A stretch of 64,000 bases of DNA, taken from contig NZ_PIZM01000004.1 in the NCBI RefSeq assembly GCF_002835465.1, positions 1 through 64,000 on the forward strand. Reading direction: 5' to 3'. The notes beneath the pieces were generated by a model that was given only the letters and a program-made list of their open reading frames with translations, had not been told where the DNA came from and searched no databases. The DNA comes from Psychromonas sp. psych-6C06. GTDB taxonomy: Bacteria > Pseudomonadota > Gammaproteobacteria > Enterobacterales > Psychromonadaceae. This document shows, piece by piece, positions 56,012 to 64,000 of the stretch (its first letter is position 1; each line of letters begins with the position of its first letter). A program made the translations under genes and the position numbers.

Positions 56012-56891
56012 ATTGTGCTAGTTCTAATCTATCACGGCCATTTTCTTTAGCATCGTACAATGCCTGATCAGCACGTTTCAATAATCTCTCAAAAGTTACA
56101 TCCTGCTCAACAAGTTTTGCCATTCCAATACTCACAGTGACATTAATATTATGTGGCTTTAGTTGTCTTATTTTATTAAGTATACGTTCCGCTTTCATGA
56201 TTGCATCAGTTTCATTACATGGATCAAACATGACTACGAACTCTTCCCCCCCAAAACGCGCAGCCAGATCTTCACTGCGATTATCCAATGCTAATGTCTG
56301 AGCAACCTCTTTTAATATTTCATCTCCCATTGGATGACCATGGGTGTCATTTATGCTTTTAAAATGGTCGATATCTATCATTAGTACCCATAAGTCATAA
56401 CGGTGTCTTAAGGCGCGTGCTACTTTTTTACTCGCCATATCAATTAAAAAGTGACGATTATAAAGGCCAGTTAATTGATCGTAAAAAGCCATTTTATTTA
56501 ACTTATCACGTTGTAGTTTCAATGTGATATGGGTTTTCACCCGAGCGATAACAATAGCTGGACGAATAGGTTTTGTAATGTAATCCACCGCGCCTAGTGC
56601 AAGCCCTTTTTCTTCGTCTTTATCACCTTGTAATCCCGTAACAAAAATAATTGGAATATCAGCAGTTTGCGAAGATGACTTTAGGTATTTACACACTTCA
56701 TAGCCGTTCATACCAGGCATTTCAACATCCAGTAAAATCAGATCTGGTTGTGGGGATGTTTGCGCTATTTTTAGGCATTGCTCCCCACTTGTGGCGACTT
56801 TTACACGATGTTTGTCCTTCACGCAAGCGGCTAACACTTGCAAGTTTGTCGGTGAGTCATCAACAATAAGCACTGTTGCTTTATTCAACAT
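56010..56891 (-). CDS. Receiver-GGDEF response regulator (PleD-like)
   Basis: A 293-residue protein: a receiver domain (1-125, LIVDDSPTNLQVL, phospho-acceptor in LILLDVEMPGMNGYEV, switch residues in FVTGLQG and YITKPI) joined to a GGDEF domain (about 130-290, MIDIDHFKSINDTHGH, RFGGEEF). The RxxD site (RSED five residues before GGEEF) is kept, so it should be feedback-controlled. It starts at the base after the stop of the giant kinase gene, so it is very likely the phosphorylation target. Output would be c-di-GMP synthesis. Confidence 0.95.
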   Translation of the reverse strand: MLNKATVLIVDDSPTNLQVLAACVKDKHRVKVATSGEQCLKIAQTSPQPDLILLDVEMPGMNGYEVCKYLKSSSQTADIPIIFVTGLQGDKDEEKGLALGAVDYITKPIRPAIVIARVKTHITLKLQRDKLNKMAFYDQLTGLYNRHFLIDMASKKVARALRHRYDLWVLMIDIDHFKSINDTHGHPMGDEILKEVAQTLALDNRSEDLAARFGGEEFVVMFDPCNETDAIMKAERILNKIRQLKPHNINVTVSIGMAKLVEQDVTFERLLKRADQALYDAKENGRDRLELAQ

Positions 56892-59800
56892 TTAACCATT
56901 TCCTTCTTTTAAAGCCTTTAACTTCTCAATAAGTGTTGCCGTAATTTGCTGTGCATTATCTAATTCAAATAATGTAATTTTTTGCTGTAACTCATTTAAT
57001 AAACCATTAATTTCACTAGCAAAATGACTATCAATAAAAGGCTGAATCTCTTCTGATTCGATATAGTCACACTCCGATAACCTGGAACTTAATGTATTTA
57101 AAAATTCAATCGCTTGTTCACATGAGATGCGGTTATCCACTGTATTATCTGATTTAGTTGCACTTATATATTGGTTAAATGCTTGTATCAGTTGGTTATA
57201 GCTTTCTTCAATTTTAGTAAAGATAGTAAAATAAGCATCATTAAATCCCCCCTCTTCTTTTGCCAGTTTCTCTAATTGAAAGCAATAATGAGCTAATTTT
57301 AAGCCGCTAAGATTGGCTGAGGCACCTTTTATATTATGCGCTAGTAGTGCGACTTGTTGCTTATCTTTTTCGTTAATAGATTCATTTAACTGTTCTATTT
57401 TTTCAGGCATTTCCTCAAAAAATGTTTTTACAAGTGAAGTTAATAAAGACTCATTATTCACCAAACGCTGTAAAGCACCTTGTTGATCCCAAACTTGTAA
57501 GTCTTGTTGTCCATCATTTAGCTCTGAGGGTTGCAACTTCATCATCTCTTCCCTTGCATTAACGTTACCAGATAGCCAATTGTAAAGTTTCGCTTCTAGC
57601 AATTTGGGCTCTATCGGCTTACCAATATAATCATCCATGCCAACCTCAAGGCATTTCTCCCTGTCACCTTCCATCGCATTCGCTGTCATAGCAATAATGG
57701 GGATATCTTCATATCGTTTTCCAGCATCACCCTGACGAATATTAATCGTCGTTTGGTAACCATCCATGACTGGCATTTGGCAATCCATATATATTAATTG
57801 GTATGGTGTGTTCGATGAGCTACCTTGTAATATTTCCAGTGCTTGAAGACCATTTTCAGCGACATCTGCATTAAAGCCGAGCTCGTTTAAAACTCCTAAA
57901 GCGACCATTTGATTAACTTTATTATCCTCTACTAACAATATTTTTGTCGCATGTTTATCAACATTTTTTATCTTTTCCACCGGACTAACCTGCACTAATG
58001 ATGCAAGATAGTCATGGGTTACTAACGGTAATGCTTGCTGTAACGTTTCACCATTATCAACAACAACACTTAATGCTTGAAATAGATCAGATGTCGTCGC
58101 AGGTTTGGGGAAGTAAGCATTAAAACCCAAGTCAGCAAAAAATTGTGTTTCATTCTGAGAAGCGATAGAGGTCATCATCACCAGTTTCATGGTATCGAAG
58201 TTTGAATCATTACGTATCCGTTCTCCCAGTTCTGCTCCATCCATTATCGGCATCTGCATATCCAGTAATGCGACATCAAAAAGTGGCTTTTTATCATTAA
58301 TACACTGATAACATAAATCTAATGCTCGTTGACCGTTATCTGCTTCAACTACGGATGCTCCCCAATGCTCTAGCTGACCTCGAAGTACCGCTAAATTGGT
58401 GTTGTTATCATCTACAATTAATAGTGTTAGCTTACTGATATCGACAAGCGGTAATACGCGTTGAGATTGCTGACTGGTTTTTAAATTGGCAGTAAAACTA
58501 AAATTACTTCCTTTGCCAAACTCACTGGTGACTGATATATCACCCGACATCAAGTTTGCTAGCTTTTTACTGATCGCAAGACCTAAACCAGTACCTCCAT
58601 ATTTACGTGTTGTTGATGCATCAACCTGTGTAAATACCTCAAATAATGTCGCGATTTTATTTTCAGGAATACCAATTCCAGAATCTTGAACTTGACATAA
58701 TAACCTTAGTTCACCACTTTCTTTTTCATGTGTTTGTACCGTTACCTTTATCTCACCTTGCTCCGTAAATTTAATCGCATTACTGAGTAAGTTGGTTGCA
58801 ATTTGGCGAATACGCCCAGAATCACCTATAACCATAGAATGTTCAACACCGGTGACATCAAGTATAATCTCAACTCCTCTTTCATGGGCTTTTAAAGCCA
58901 TGGCTTCAGAAAGGTCCCCCATCATTTCTCGCAGATTAAAATCAATCAAGTCCAGCTCAAGCTTCCCAGCCTCAACCTTGGAAAAGTCTAAAATATCGTT
59001 AATTAACACTAACAATGATTCCGCACTCGATTTAGCAATAATCGCTTTATGCTTTTGATCCGCATTTAGATCACTGTTTAATAACAAGCCCAACATACCT
59101 AACACTCCATTCATTGGTGTTCGTATCTCATGGCTCATGCTAGCTAAAAACTCTCCTTTTAATTGGTTATTTTGCTGTGCGGTTTCAGTCGCACGTTGGA
59201 GTAGCTTGTTCGCTTTATCACGTAAAATTGCATTGGTAAATATTGAGGCTATTTCACCTAATAACTGCACTTGATCATTATCTAACCCTCTATTCGCCTC
59301 GGTAAAGAGTAAAATAACACCAATTAAGCTATTTTTTTGCTGTGTGTTATCTTCTATTTTACTTGTGAGCGGTAAAATATAATGGCCATGTGGAGGCACG
59401 TCATTGCAACAGTGAGCATGACAAAGCGCATCTATAGTCAGCTCATTACTGTGTATCCCCTGTTCGCAGATAGTTAAAAACTGATCTAAAAATGGTGCTG
59501 GATAATCGGAAAAATCACCTTCTATTGCGCGTGATTCAAGTACAGAATGGTGACTATTAAAAGCGAATAAGCAGGCTTTAGGTTTCAAATTGAAATGAGG
59601 TAGCTCGAAGAGTTGCACTAGTGCATCAGATAACTGCTGATCAAGGCTATTCTCACCAGCGAAGGTGTTTGTGATTGATAACTTTATCGCAGCCACTTTA
59701 AGTCGCAGTTGTTGTTGCTCTTCAAACGCATGTTGTTGAGTAATATCTGTACGTATCGCAATATATTGCTGAACTTCACCAAACTCATCTTTGTAGGGAG

Positions 59801-61370
59801 TTATCGTCGTATCTACCCAATACTCCTCGCCACTTTTATTACGATTACAGATTTTTCCACTCCAAACTGAACCACGACTAATGGTGCGGTACATTTCAGT
59901 AAAAAACGCTTTAGGGTGGAAGCCTGAATTAATCATACGATGATTCGCACCGATTAATTCATCACGTTCATAGCCACTTATTTGACAGAATTTATCATTA
60001 GCAAAAATGATGGTGCCCGCTTTATCTGTGATGGCAACAATGGCATGTTGATCCAAAGCATACTGCTTGCTAGACAACTCACTTAAGGCGTTACGTAATT
60101 GTGCGTTACTTTTCTTGATAGCAATTTCATTTTTTTCTTTTTGAGAAAGCATATTATTAAATGCATCAGCTAACTGCCCTATTTCATTATCAACATCTAT
60201 GTCAACTTGCTGATTACTTTTTCCCATTGCCACGTTATGGCTAGCGAGGGCTAATTTGTGTAGTGGCGTGGTGATGCGTTTCGCTTGTATAATAGCGATA
60301 ATGCTGATGATAAAAATAGAGAAAAACAACACGATTAATACAGCTATTGCCATATCAGCACTGGTTTGTAACACTTCACCACTGTCAATTTCACTGATTA
60401 AAACCCAACGTACATTATTGATCACCACCAATTGGTGAACACCAAAGACATCTTTTCCATTTGGGCCAACATACTCCCAAACAATCTCACGTTGCTCATC
60501 GGGTTGATTCCCTTCATGGTGCTCTTCTCGCCAAAGTTCAAATTGTTCGGTATTTATCTCACGGGTTAATACGGAATCTAAATTTTGATTCATCGGACTT
60601 CTTAATAAGCCATCAGCAGCAACTAGATAGTGAGTTTGTGAGGAGCTTATTTCTTCATTGTAAATCATTCGATTAAAGATGCGGTCAAGACGGAGCTGTA
60701 TTGCAAAAACACCGATAATATCACCAGAGTCATCAATTAAAGGGGCGGTTAAAAAGCCAGATAAAAGTTGAGCAGATGGCCCATAGCGTTCAATATCTGA
60801 AAACAATGGGGCTCCACCTGGTAATGACCTCGCAACTGTTTGTGCAAATTTAGTCTGGGAAAGTGGCCCTGTTAACAGGTTTTGACCTAAGTCAGACTCA
60901 CGTTTTACACTAAATAATAAGTTTCCATCAGTGTCAATGAGGAAGAGATCATAGATGTAATCATAATTACGGCTTAAATTTACCAAATCATTCTGTAGTG
61001 CATCAACTCGCAATAACCAATCATAACTATTTACATACTCGCTTAGAGGTCGCTTGCTGTTTTTCCAGCCTTGCTTTAATCTTTGTAATAAACGGCGGTT
61101 AACTTGTGCACGCGCCTGAGTATTAATGTCCATAAAGCGGTACTCAAACCAATTATTAATAAACTTATGGCTGTCCTCTGAACTTTGATAGAGTTTTCGT
61201 TCAGTTTCATTGATTAAACTTTGTTTCGCTTGTTGATAGTTTATCCATGACGTAATGCTCATTGGTACTAGAGAGAGTATAAGAAACCAAAATATTAATC
61301 GACGAAACAAAGACTTACGCTTCGCTGGATGCAGTCTATTTTCATTATTCAAAGCATTTATTTCCTTCAC
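56892..61370 (-). CDS. Giant Cache-HAMP-PAS-GAF hybrid histidine kinase with two receivers and HPt
   Basis: A 1492-residue inner-membrane kinase. Order by eye: membrane helix (24-42), extracytoplasmic dCache domain (45-335), membrane helix (341-361), HAMP (362-415), PAS (440-545), GAF-like domain (560-715), HisKA with His747 in SMSHEIRTPMNG, HATPase (to about 970), receivers at about 1000-1115 and 1150-1275, HPt at about 1310-1400 (LLAHNIKGASANLSG). The GAF holds a Cys/His cluster (C635, C650, H653, C654, C655, H661, H663), perhaps a metal or heme site. The GTG start overlaps the stop of the binding-protein gene (TAGTG), and the next gene is receiver-GGDEF. A phosphorelay from periplasmic ligand to c-di-GMP is inferred. 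Confidence 0.92.
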   Translation of the reverse strand: MKEINALNNENRLHPAKRKSLFRRLIFWFLILSLVPMSITSWINYQQAKQSLINETERKLYQSSEDSHKFINNWFEYRFMDINTQARAQVNRRLLQRLKQGWKNSKRPLSEYVNSYDWLLRVDALQNDLVNLSRNYDYIYDLFLIDTDGNLLFSVKRESDLGQNLLTGPLSQTKFAQTVARSLPGGAPLFSDIERYGPSAQLLSGFLTAPLIDDSGDIIGVFAIQLRLDRIFNRMIYNEEISSSQTHYLVAADGLLRSPMNQNLDSVLTREINTEQFELWREEHHEGNQPDEQREIVWEYVGPNGKDVFGVHQLVVINNVRWVLISEIDSGEVLQTSADMAIAVLIVLFFSIFIISIIAIIQAKRITTPLHKLALASHNVAMGKSNQQVDIDVDNEIGQLADAFNNMLSQKEKNEIAIKKSNAQLRNALSELSSKQYALDQHAIVAITDKAGTIIFANDKFCQISGYERDELIGANHRMINSGFHPKAFFTEMYRTISRGSVWSGKICNRNKSGEEYWVDTTITPYKDEFGEVQQYIAIRTDITQQHAFEEQQQLRLKVAAIKLSITNTFAGENSLDQQLSDALVQLFELPHFNLKPKACLFAFNSHHSVLESRAIEGDFSDYPAPFLDQFLTICEQGIHSNELTIDALCHAHCCNDVPPHGHYILPLTSKIEDNTQQKNSLIGVILLFTEANRGLDNDQVQLLGEIASIFTNAILRDKANKLLQRATETAQQNNQLKGEFLASMSHEIRTPMNGVLGMLGLLLNSDLNADQKHKAIIAKSSAESLLVLINDILDFSKVEAGKLELDLIDFNLREMMGDLSEAMALKAHERGVEIILDVTGVEHSMVIGDSGRIRQIATNLLSNAIKFTEQGEIKVTVQTHEKESGELRLLCQVQDSGIGIPENKIATLFEVFTQVDASTTRKYGGTGLGLAISKKLANLMSGDISVTSEFGKGSNFSFTANLKTSQQSQRVLPLVDISKLTLLIVDDNNTNLAVLRGQLEHWGASVVEADNGQRALDLCYQCINDKKPLFDVALLDMQMPIMDGAELGERIRNDSNFDTMKLVMMTSIASQNETQFFADLGFNAYFPKPATTSDLFQALSVVVDNGETLQQALPLVTHDYLASLVQVSPVEKIKNVDKHATKILLVEDNKVNQMVALGVLNELGFNADVAENGLQALEILQGSSSNTPYQLIYMDCQMPVMDGYQTTINIRQGDAGKRYEDIPIIAMTANAMEGDREKCLEVGMDDYIGKPIEPKLLEAKLYNWLSGNVNAREEMMKLQPSELNDGQQDLQVWDQQGALQRLVNNESLLTSLVKTFFEEMPEKIEQLNESINEKDKQQVALLAHNIKGASANLSGLKLAHYCFQLEKLAKEEGGFNDAYFTIFTKIEESYNQLIQAFNQYISATKSDNTVDNRISCEQAIEFLNTLSSRLSECDYIESEEIQPFIDSHFASEINGLLNELQQKITLFELDNAQQITATLIEKLKALKEGNG

Positions 61371-62464
61371 TAATTATCAAACTGAGGTGCGGAAAATTGC
61401 TCAATATCGATCTCTTTTTCTAATATCTTTGCTTCAACAGCAAAGTTCATGATTAATTTCAGTCCTGGTTTATCAATATTCAAAGAGTGGTAGTTAATTA
61501 CATTTAAATGAGGATCTAAACTCGCAATTATAGCGTCTTTAGAATGTGCAGGAATGTGGTTTTGAATAATACGCACAATATCATCTAATGCTTCTCCTCC
61601 TTGATCTCTTGCTTGTTCGATATCATTACCAGCAATTTTGATGTAATCCATGACCTCTTTAGTGGCTAAAAATTTATCTGTTATCGCTTTGTCTGTCGCT
61701 ATTGCAATACATTCGACATGACCATGAGGAGAGGGTAAAACATCTTTTGAATACCAGGCTATATAGCCAAATTTATCTGTTTCGACAATATCCGCCCAAG
61801 GAAGAGACTGCTCAAATGCAGCCGGAATAGCGCGATTACTGTTTCCTTTAATAAACCCTGGCGCCTTATGTGGGGCAACAGGAAGTAAATGAACGGCTTT
61901 ACTGTTATCTTCATTAATTGTCAGTTGTAAACCATTATTTTTTAAATATTGATACAAGACAACACTATGTGTGGAGAGTATATGAGGAACACCAATTGAG
62001 GTACTTTGCCCACGTTCTTGCAATAATTGCGCTAATGCAACGGCTAGTTGATTATCAGGCTTTCTATGTATACGGTTTTCAACGAGTTTCATTTTCTCTT
62101 TGATCAGCTCATTGATAGCGAGTGCATTACCATCGCGGTGCATCAGCCCTATCCACTTAAAATTTGGATTACGATGATACATGTCCATGGCTAATGGACT
62201 CATTACGTAGGCCATATCAGCTTTACCTGACTGGAAATAAGCACGCAAGAAATCCCAATTTTTCATTTGTAGAATTTGAAAATTTGCATGAATCATTTTG
62301 TTTTTATAACGGTCATAGGCCACTAAAGCAGCATAATGATCAGCAAGAGGCACATAAAGCGCTCTGATTGTCTGTTTTTTAGATGGAGCTGAATAAGCTA
62401 AACTGGAAAAGGCAATAATCAGTATAAATATTAATTTTATTGCCTTGCTAAAGAAGTTGTACAA
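61370..62464 (-). CDS. Solo periplasmic binding protein (NMT1/NrtA-type), sensor partner
   Basis: About 364 residues with a signal peptide (LIFILIIAFSSLAYS). The mature part fits the nitrate/taurine/thiamine-precursor type of substrate-binding proteins (ALYVPLADHYAALVAYDR, GKADMAYVMSPLAMDMY, GVPHILSTHSVVLYQYL, GHVECIAIATDKAI). No permease or ATPase gene is adjacent; instead it is translationally coupled to the giant kinase. It likely presents a ligand to the kinase's Cache domain rather than feeding a transporter. The TTG at 62464 has AGGG nine bases upstream; the TTG at 62488 is an alternative. The ligand is unknown. Confidence 0.85.
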   Translation of the reverse strand: MYNFFSKAIKLIFILIIAFSSLAYSAPSKKQTIRALYVPLADHYAALVAYDRYKNKMIHANFQILQMKNWDFLRAYFQSGKADMAYVMSPLAMDMYHRNPNFKWIGLMHRDGNALAINELIKEKMKLVENRIHRKPDNQLAVALAQLLQERGQSTSIGVPHILSTHSVVLYQYLKNNGLQLTINEDNSKAVHLLPVAPHKAPGFIKGNSNRAIPAAFEQSLPWADIVETDKFGYIAWYSKDVLPSPHGHVECIAIATDKAITDKFLATKEVMDYIKIAGNDIEQARDQGGEALDDIVRIIQNHIPAHSKDAIIASLDPHLNVINYHSLNIDKPGLKLIMNFAVEAKILEKEIDIEQFSAPQFDN

Positions 62465-62557
62465 TATGAAATACCCTAAGCTTATCAAGATGTAATAAGC
62501 TTAGACTATTATTGGATTTACATTATTTTACGCGTTACATTTAAATTGATAATTGTG

Positions 62558-62998
62558 TTATGCATCTAATAAGCGATACACCGATAAACCGATTAATGAT
62601 TGCATCTTCTCTTCACCAACTTTCTCAGAAAAATTTTCAAAACCTTGTTTTGCTAATGCTTTTCCCGGTGAATCATTAGAAATTGCTCCAATAAAGAATT
62701 TAAGACAATTTCTAAAATGCAGGTTATCTAGCGCACGAACCCAGCTATCGGTTAATGAATGTTCATTAGAAAAGTCGAGCTGCTTGGTAAAAAACTCAGA
62801 AACCTGACCTTGGAAGGCCCCCATCATTGCATCTTTATTCGGGACAATACGCTGTACGCCACCGCGCGAGAGGCCAGTATGTTTTGCAATTGAGCCGTAG
62901 CTTATTGCCTCCCAACCTTTCTCCATAAAGATATCAACAATTGCTTGTTGTATGCGTTGTTCTGTTAACAATGCTTGTTTTTGTGTACTTTTAGCCAT
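62558..62998 (-). CDS. TetR-family transcriptional regulator (short)
   Basis: A 146-residue regulator with a TetR-type helix-turn-helix near the N-terminus (QRIQQAIVDIFMEKGWEAIS, YGSIAKHTGLSRGGVQRIV). The effector domain is shorter than usual for TetR proteins (about 190-200 residues), so it may be a small variant. The ATG at 62998 (MAKSTQKQA) has GGAAG eight bases upstream; the ATG at 63013 lies before it. It is on the same strand as the neighbouring genes and could control the binding-protein/kinase operon downstream; that is only inferred from position. Confidence 0.8.
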   Translation of the reverse strand: MAKSTQKQALLTEQRIQQAIVDIFMEKGWEAISYGSIAKHTGLSRGGVQRIVPNKDAMMGAFQGQVSEFFTKQLDFSNEHSLTDSWVRALDNLHFRNCLKFFIGAISNDSPGKALAKQGFENFSEKVGEEKMQSLIGLSVYRLLDA

Positions 62999-63031
62999 TT
63001 TTATCACTTCCATTTGATAATTACTGTTGAG

Positions 63032-63793
63032 TTAATCTGCGCAAATCTCTATTTGCACCCCTTGATCCTTCAATAGTTGCAATATTTTATTCTCTGAAGT
63101 CGAATCTGTCACGAGTAAATTCAGCTTATTACTGTCGCAAACCTGATAAGTGCCCATTTTTCCCAATTTTAATGAAGACCCTAAAACAATCACCTGTTCT
63201 GATTGATCAATAATGGTTGCTAATGTTTCAGCTTCATCTAACTGATTAATACTTAAGCCTTTATTAGGGTGCAGAGCATATACACCTAGAAAACAACTGT
63301 CAAAATGAATCTTGCGAAGCATGGCATTTGTAGTTGCTCCAAGCGCCATTACCGCCGACTTTAAAATTTTACCACCAAGGAGTATCAACTCGATATTATC
63401 ATGATACATTAATTTACTTGCGACTAATGGACTTGGTGTCACTACTGTAAAGTTAAAGTGGGTGGGTAGGTTCATCGCAAATTGTAAACAAGTTGTTCCT
63501 GAATCAATTAAAATAGTTTGGTCAGGTTTGATAAATTGAATGGCGGCTAACGCAATGCGCTTTTTCAGAGGGTCAATTTCATCTTGTCGCTCCCGGTAAG
63601 CTTCCGACTCTTGTTGCAAAGGTAATGCACCGCCATGAACACGCCTTAATAATTTATCTTCATCTAACTGCTTTAAATCTCTGCGGACAGTATCTTCAGA
63701 GACCCCAAGATCTTGGCTTAACTCTGTTGCATAGACTCTTCCTTGCTGACAAAGTAAATCTAAGATCATGTTATGTCGTTCTTGCTGTAGCAT
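63032..63793 (-). CDS. DeoR-family transcriptional regulator
   Basis: A 253-residue regulator of the DeoR/GlpR type: N-terminal HTH (LQQERHNMILDLLCQQGRVY, ATELSQDLGVSEDTVRRDLKQL), the linker RRVHGGALPL and a sugar-phosphate-binding domain (ILIDSGTTCLQFA, ELILLGGKI, FDSCFLGV). Family members respond to phosphorylated sugars. The target operon is not in view. Its ATG shares one base with the sbcC stop codon (TGATG), so translation is coupled to that gene, an odd partner for a sugar regulator. Confidence 0.9.
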   Translation of the reverse strand: MLQQERHNMILDLLCQQGRVYATELSQDLGVSEDTVRRDLKQLDEDKLLRRVHGGALPLQQESEAYRERQDEIDPLKKRIALAAIQFIKPDQTILIDSGTTCLQFAMNLPTHFNFTVVTPSPLVASKLMYHDNIELILLGGKILKSAVMALGATTNAMLRKIHFDSCFLGVYALHPNKGLSINQLDEAETLATIIDQSEQVIVLGSSLKLGKMGTYQVCDSNKLNLLVTDSTSENKILQLLKDQGVQIEICAD

Positions 63794-64000
63794 CACTCAC
63801 CTTTTCTATATTGCTTATCTAACACACTATACCCTGCGCCACTGTTTTTGTGGACATGGATTTGATGATTAATTCGCTCTTTTAATGCATCAACATGAGA
63901 GATAATACCAATTAATTTACCCGTTGAGTTCAAACGCTCCAAAGCATCAAGTGCCATCGACAATGTACTCTCATCTAAAGTACCAAAGCCTTCATCTAAA
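63793..64000 (-). CDS. sbcC: SbcC nuclease subunit, C-terminal end (5' part outside window)
   Basis: The right-edge minus frame translates to [20 protein letters not shown] followed by [11 protein letters not shown], the Walker B/D-loop and His-switch region of the SbcC ATPase. SbcC with SbcD cuts DNA hairpins and protein-blocked ends. Only the last 68 codons are seen; the stop TGA at 63795-63793 overlaps the DeoR-type gene start. Confidence 0.93.
   Translation of the reverse strand, partial: LDEGFGTLDESTLSMALDALERLNSTGKLIGIISHVDALKERINHQIHVHKNSGAGYSVLDKQYRKGE

Overview
The window reads as a chromosomal segment of a marine, probably cold-adapted gammaproteobacterium close to Psychromonas. 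This is inferred from the gene set and order: lolB-ispE-prs-rplY-pth-ychF, an ArcB-type sensor, MotY of a sodium-driven polar flagellum, FolE2, a paired-LexA-box recN, a PEP-CTERM-type exoprotein and an AT-rich base composition. No rRNA, tRNA, CRISPR array, prophage or complete insertion sequence was found.

Region 1 (1-11.5 kb) is surface-related. A giant two-partner-secretion adhesin fills 1-7288 on the minus strand and runs off the left edge. It starts as a filamentous-haemagglutinin exoprotein and changes to tryptophan-marked, RTX-like repeats. Upstream are a BspA-like (DUF285) lipoprotein, a 107-bp tandem repeat, a YghU-type glutathione transferase and a secreted polysaccharide deacetylase.

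Region 2 (11.6-21.8 kb) is a two-carbon/gluconeogenesis block. It holds the glyoxylate shunt operon aceB-aceA, a divergent ScfR/RamB-like regulator, two tandem class 1 fructose-1,6-bisphosphatase genes, an acyl-CoA ligase and RNase T. A repeated 11-bp sequence in two of the control regions hints at a common operator.

Region 3 (21.9-34.9 kb) carries motY, a DUF2799 lipoprotein, a YajD-type HNH protein, an unrecognised two-gene operon whose larger product looks like a decayed receiver/EAL protein, a Nudix hydrolase, trmK, tex, a Gfo/Idh/MocA oxidoreductase, a DUF3943 outer-membrane protein, an acetyltransferase, a short SppA-like protease and a TPR membrane protein.

Region 4 (34.9-50.8 kb) has arcB, folE2, a PEP-CTERM protein behind a sigma-54-type promoter, a large sensor diguanylate cyclase, tyrS with an outer-membrane protein gene, mtnN with a CbiB-like gene, recN, and an HD-GYP/GGDEF pair separated by an inverted-repeat-ended element. 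Two families of dispersed intergenic repeats are seen in this and the preceding region.

Region 5 (50.8-56 kb) is the conserved lolB-ispE-prs-rplY-pth-ychF housekeeping run. Region 6 (56-64 kb) is a minus-strand signalling operon of a solo periplasmic binding protein, a giant hybrid histidine kinase and a receiver-GGDEF protein, followed to the right by a TetR-like regulator, a DeoR-like regulator and the 3' end of sbcC.

Three themes stand out. The first is a large surface/exopolymer investment (adhesin, BspA-like lipoprotein, PEP-CTERM protein, deacetylase). The second is dense cyclic-di-GMP signalling: three GGDEF proteins, one HD-GYP protein and one possible degenerate EAL protein. The third is carbon control around acetate and gluconeogenesis. 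The strongest candidates for something undescribed are the binding-protein/kinase/GGDEF operon, the decayed REC-EAL pair, the mosaic adhesin and the two mobile-like intergenic repeat families.
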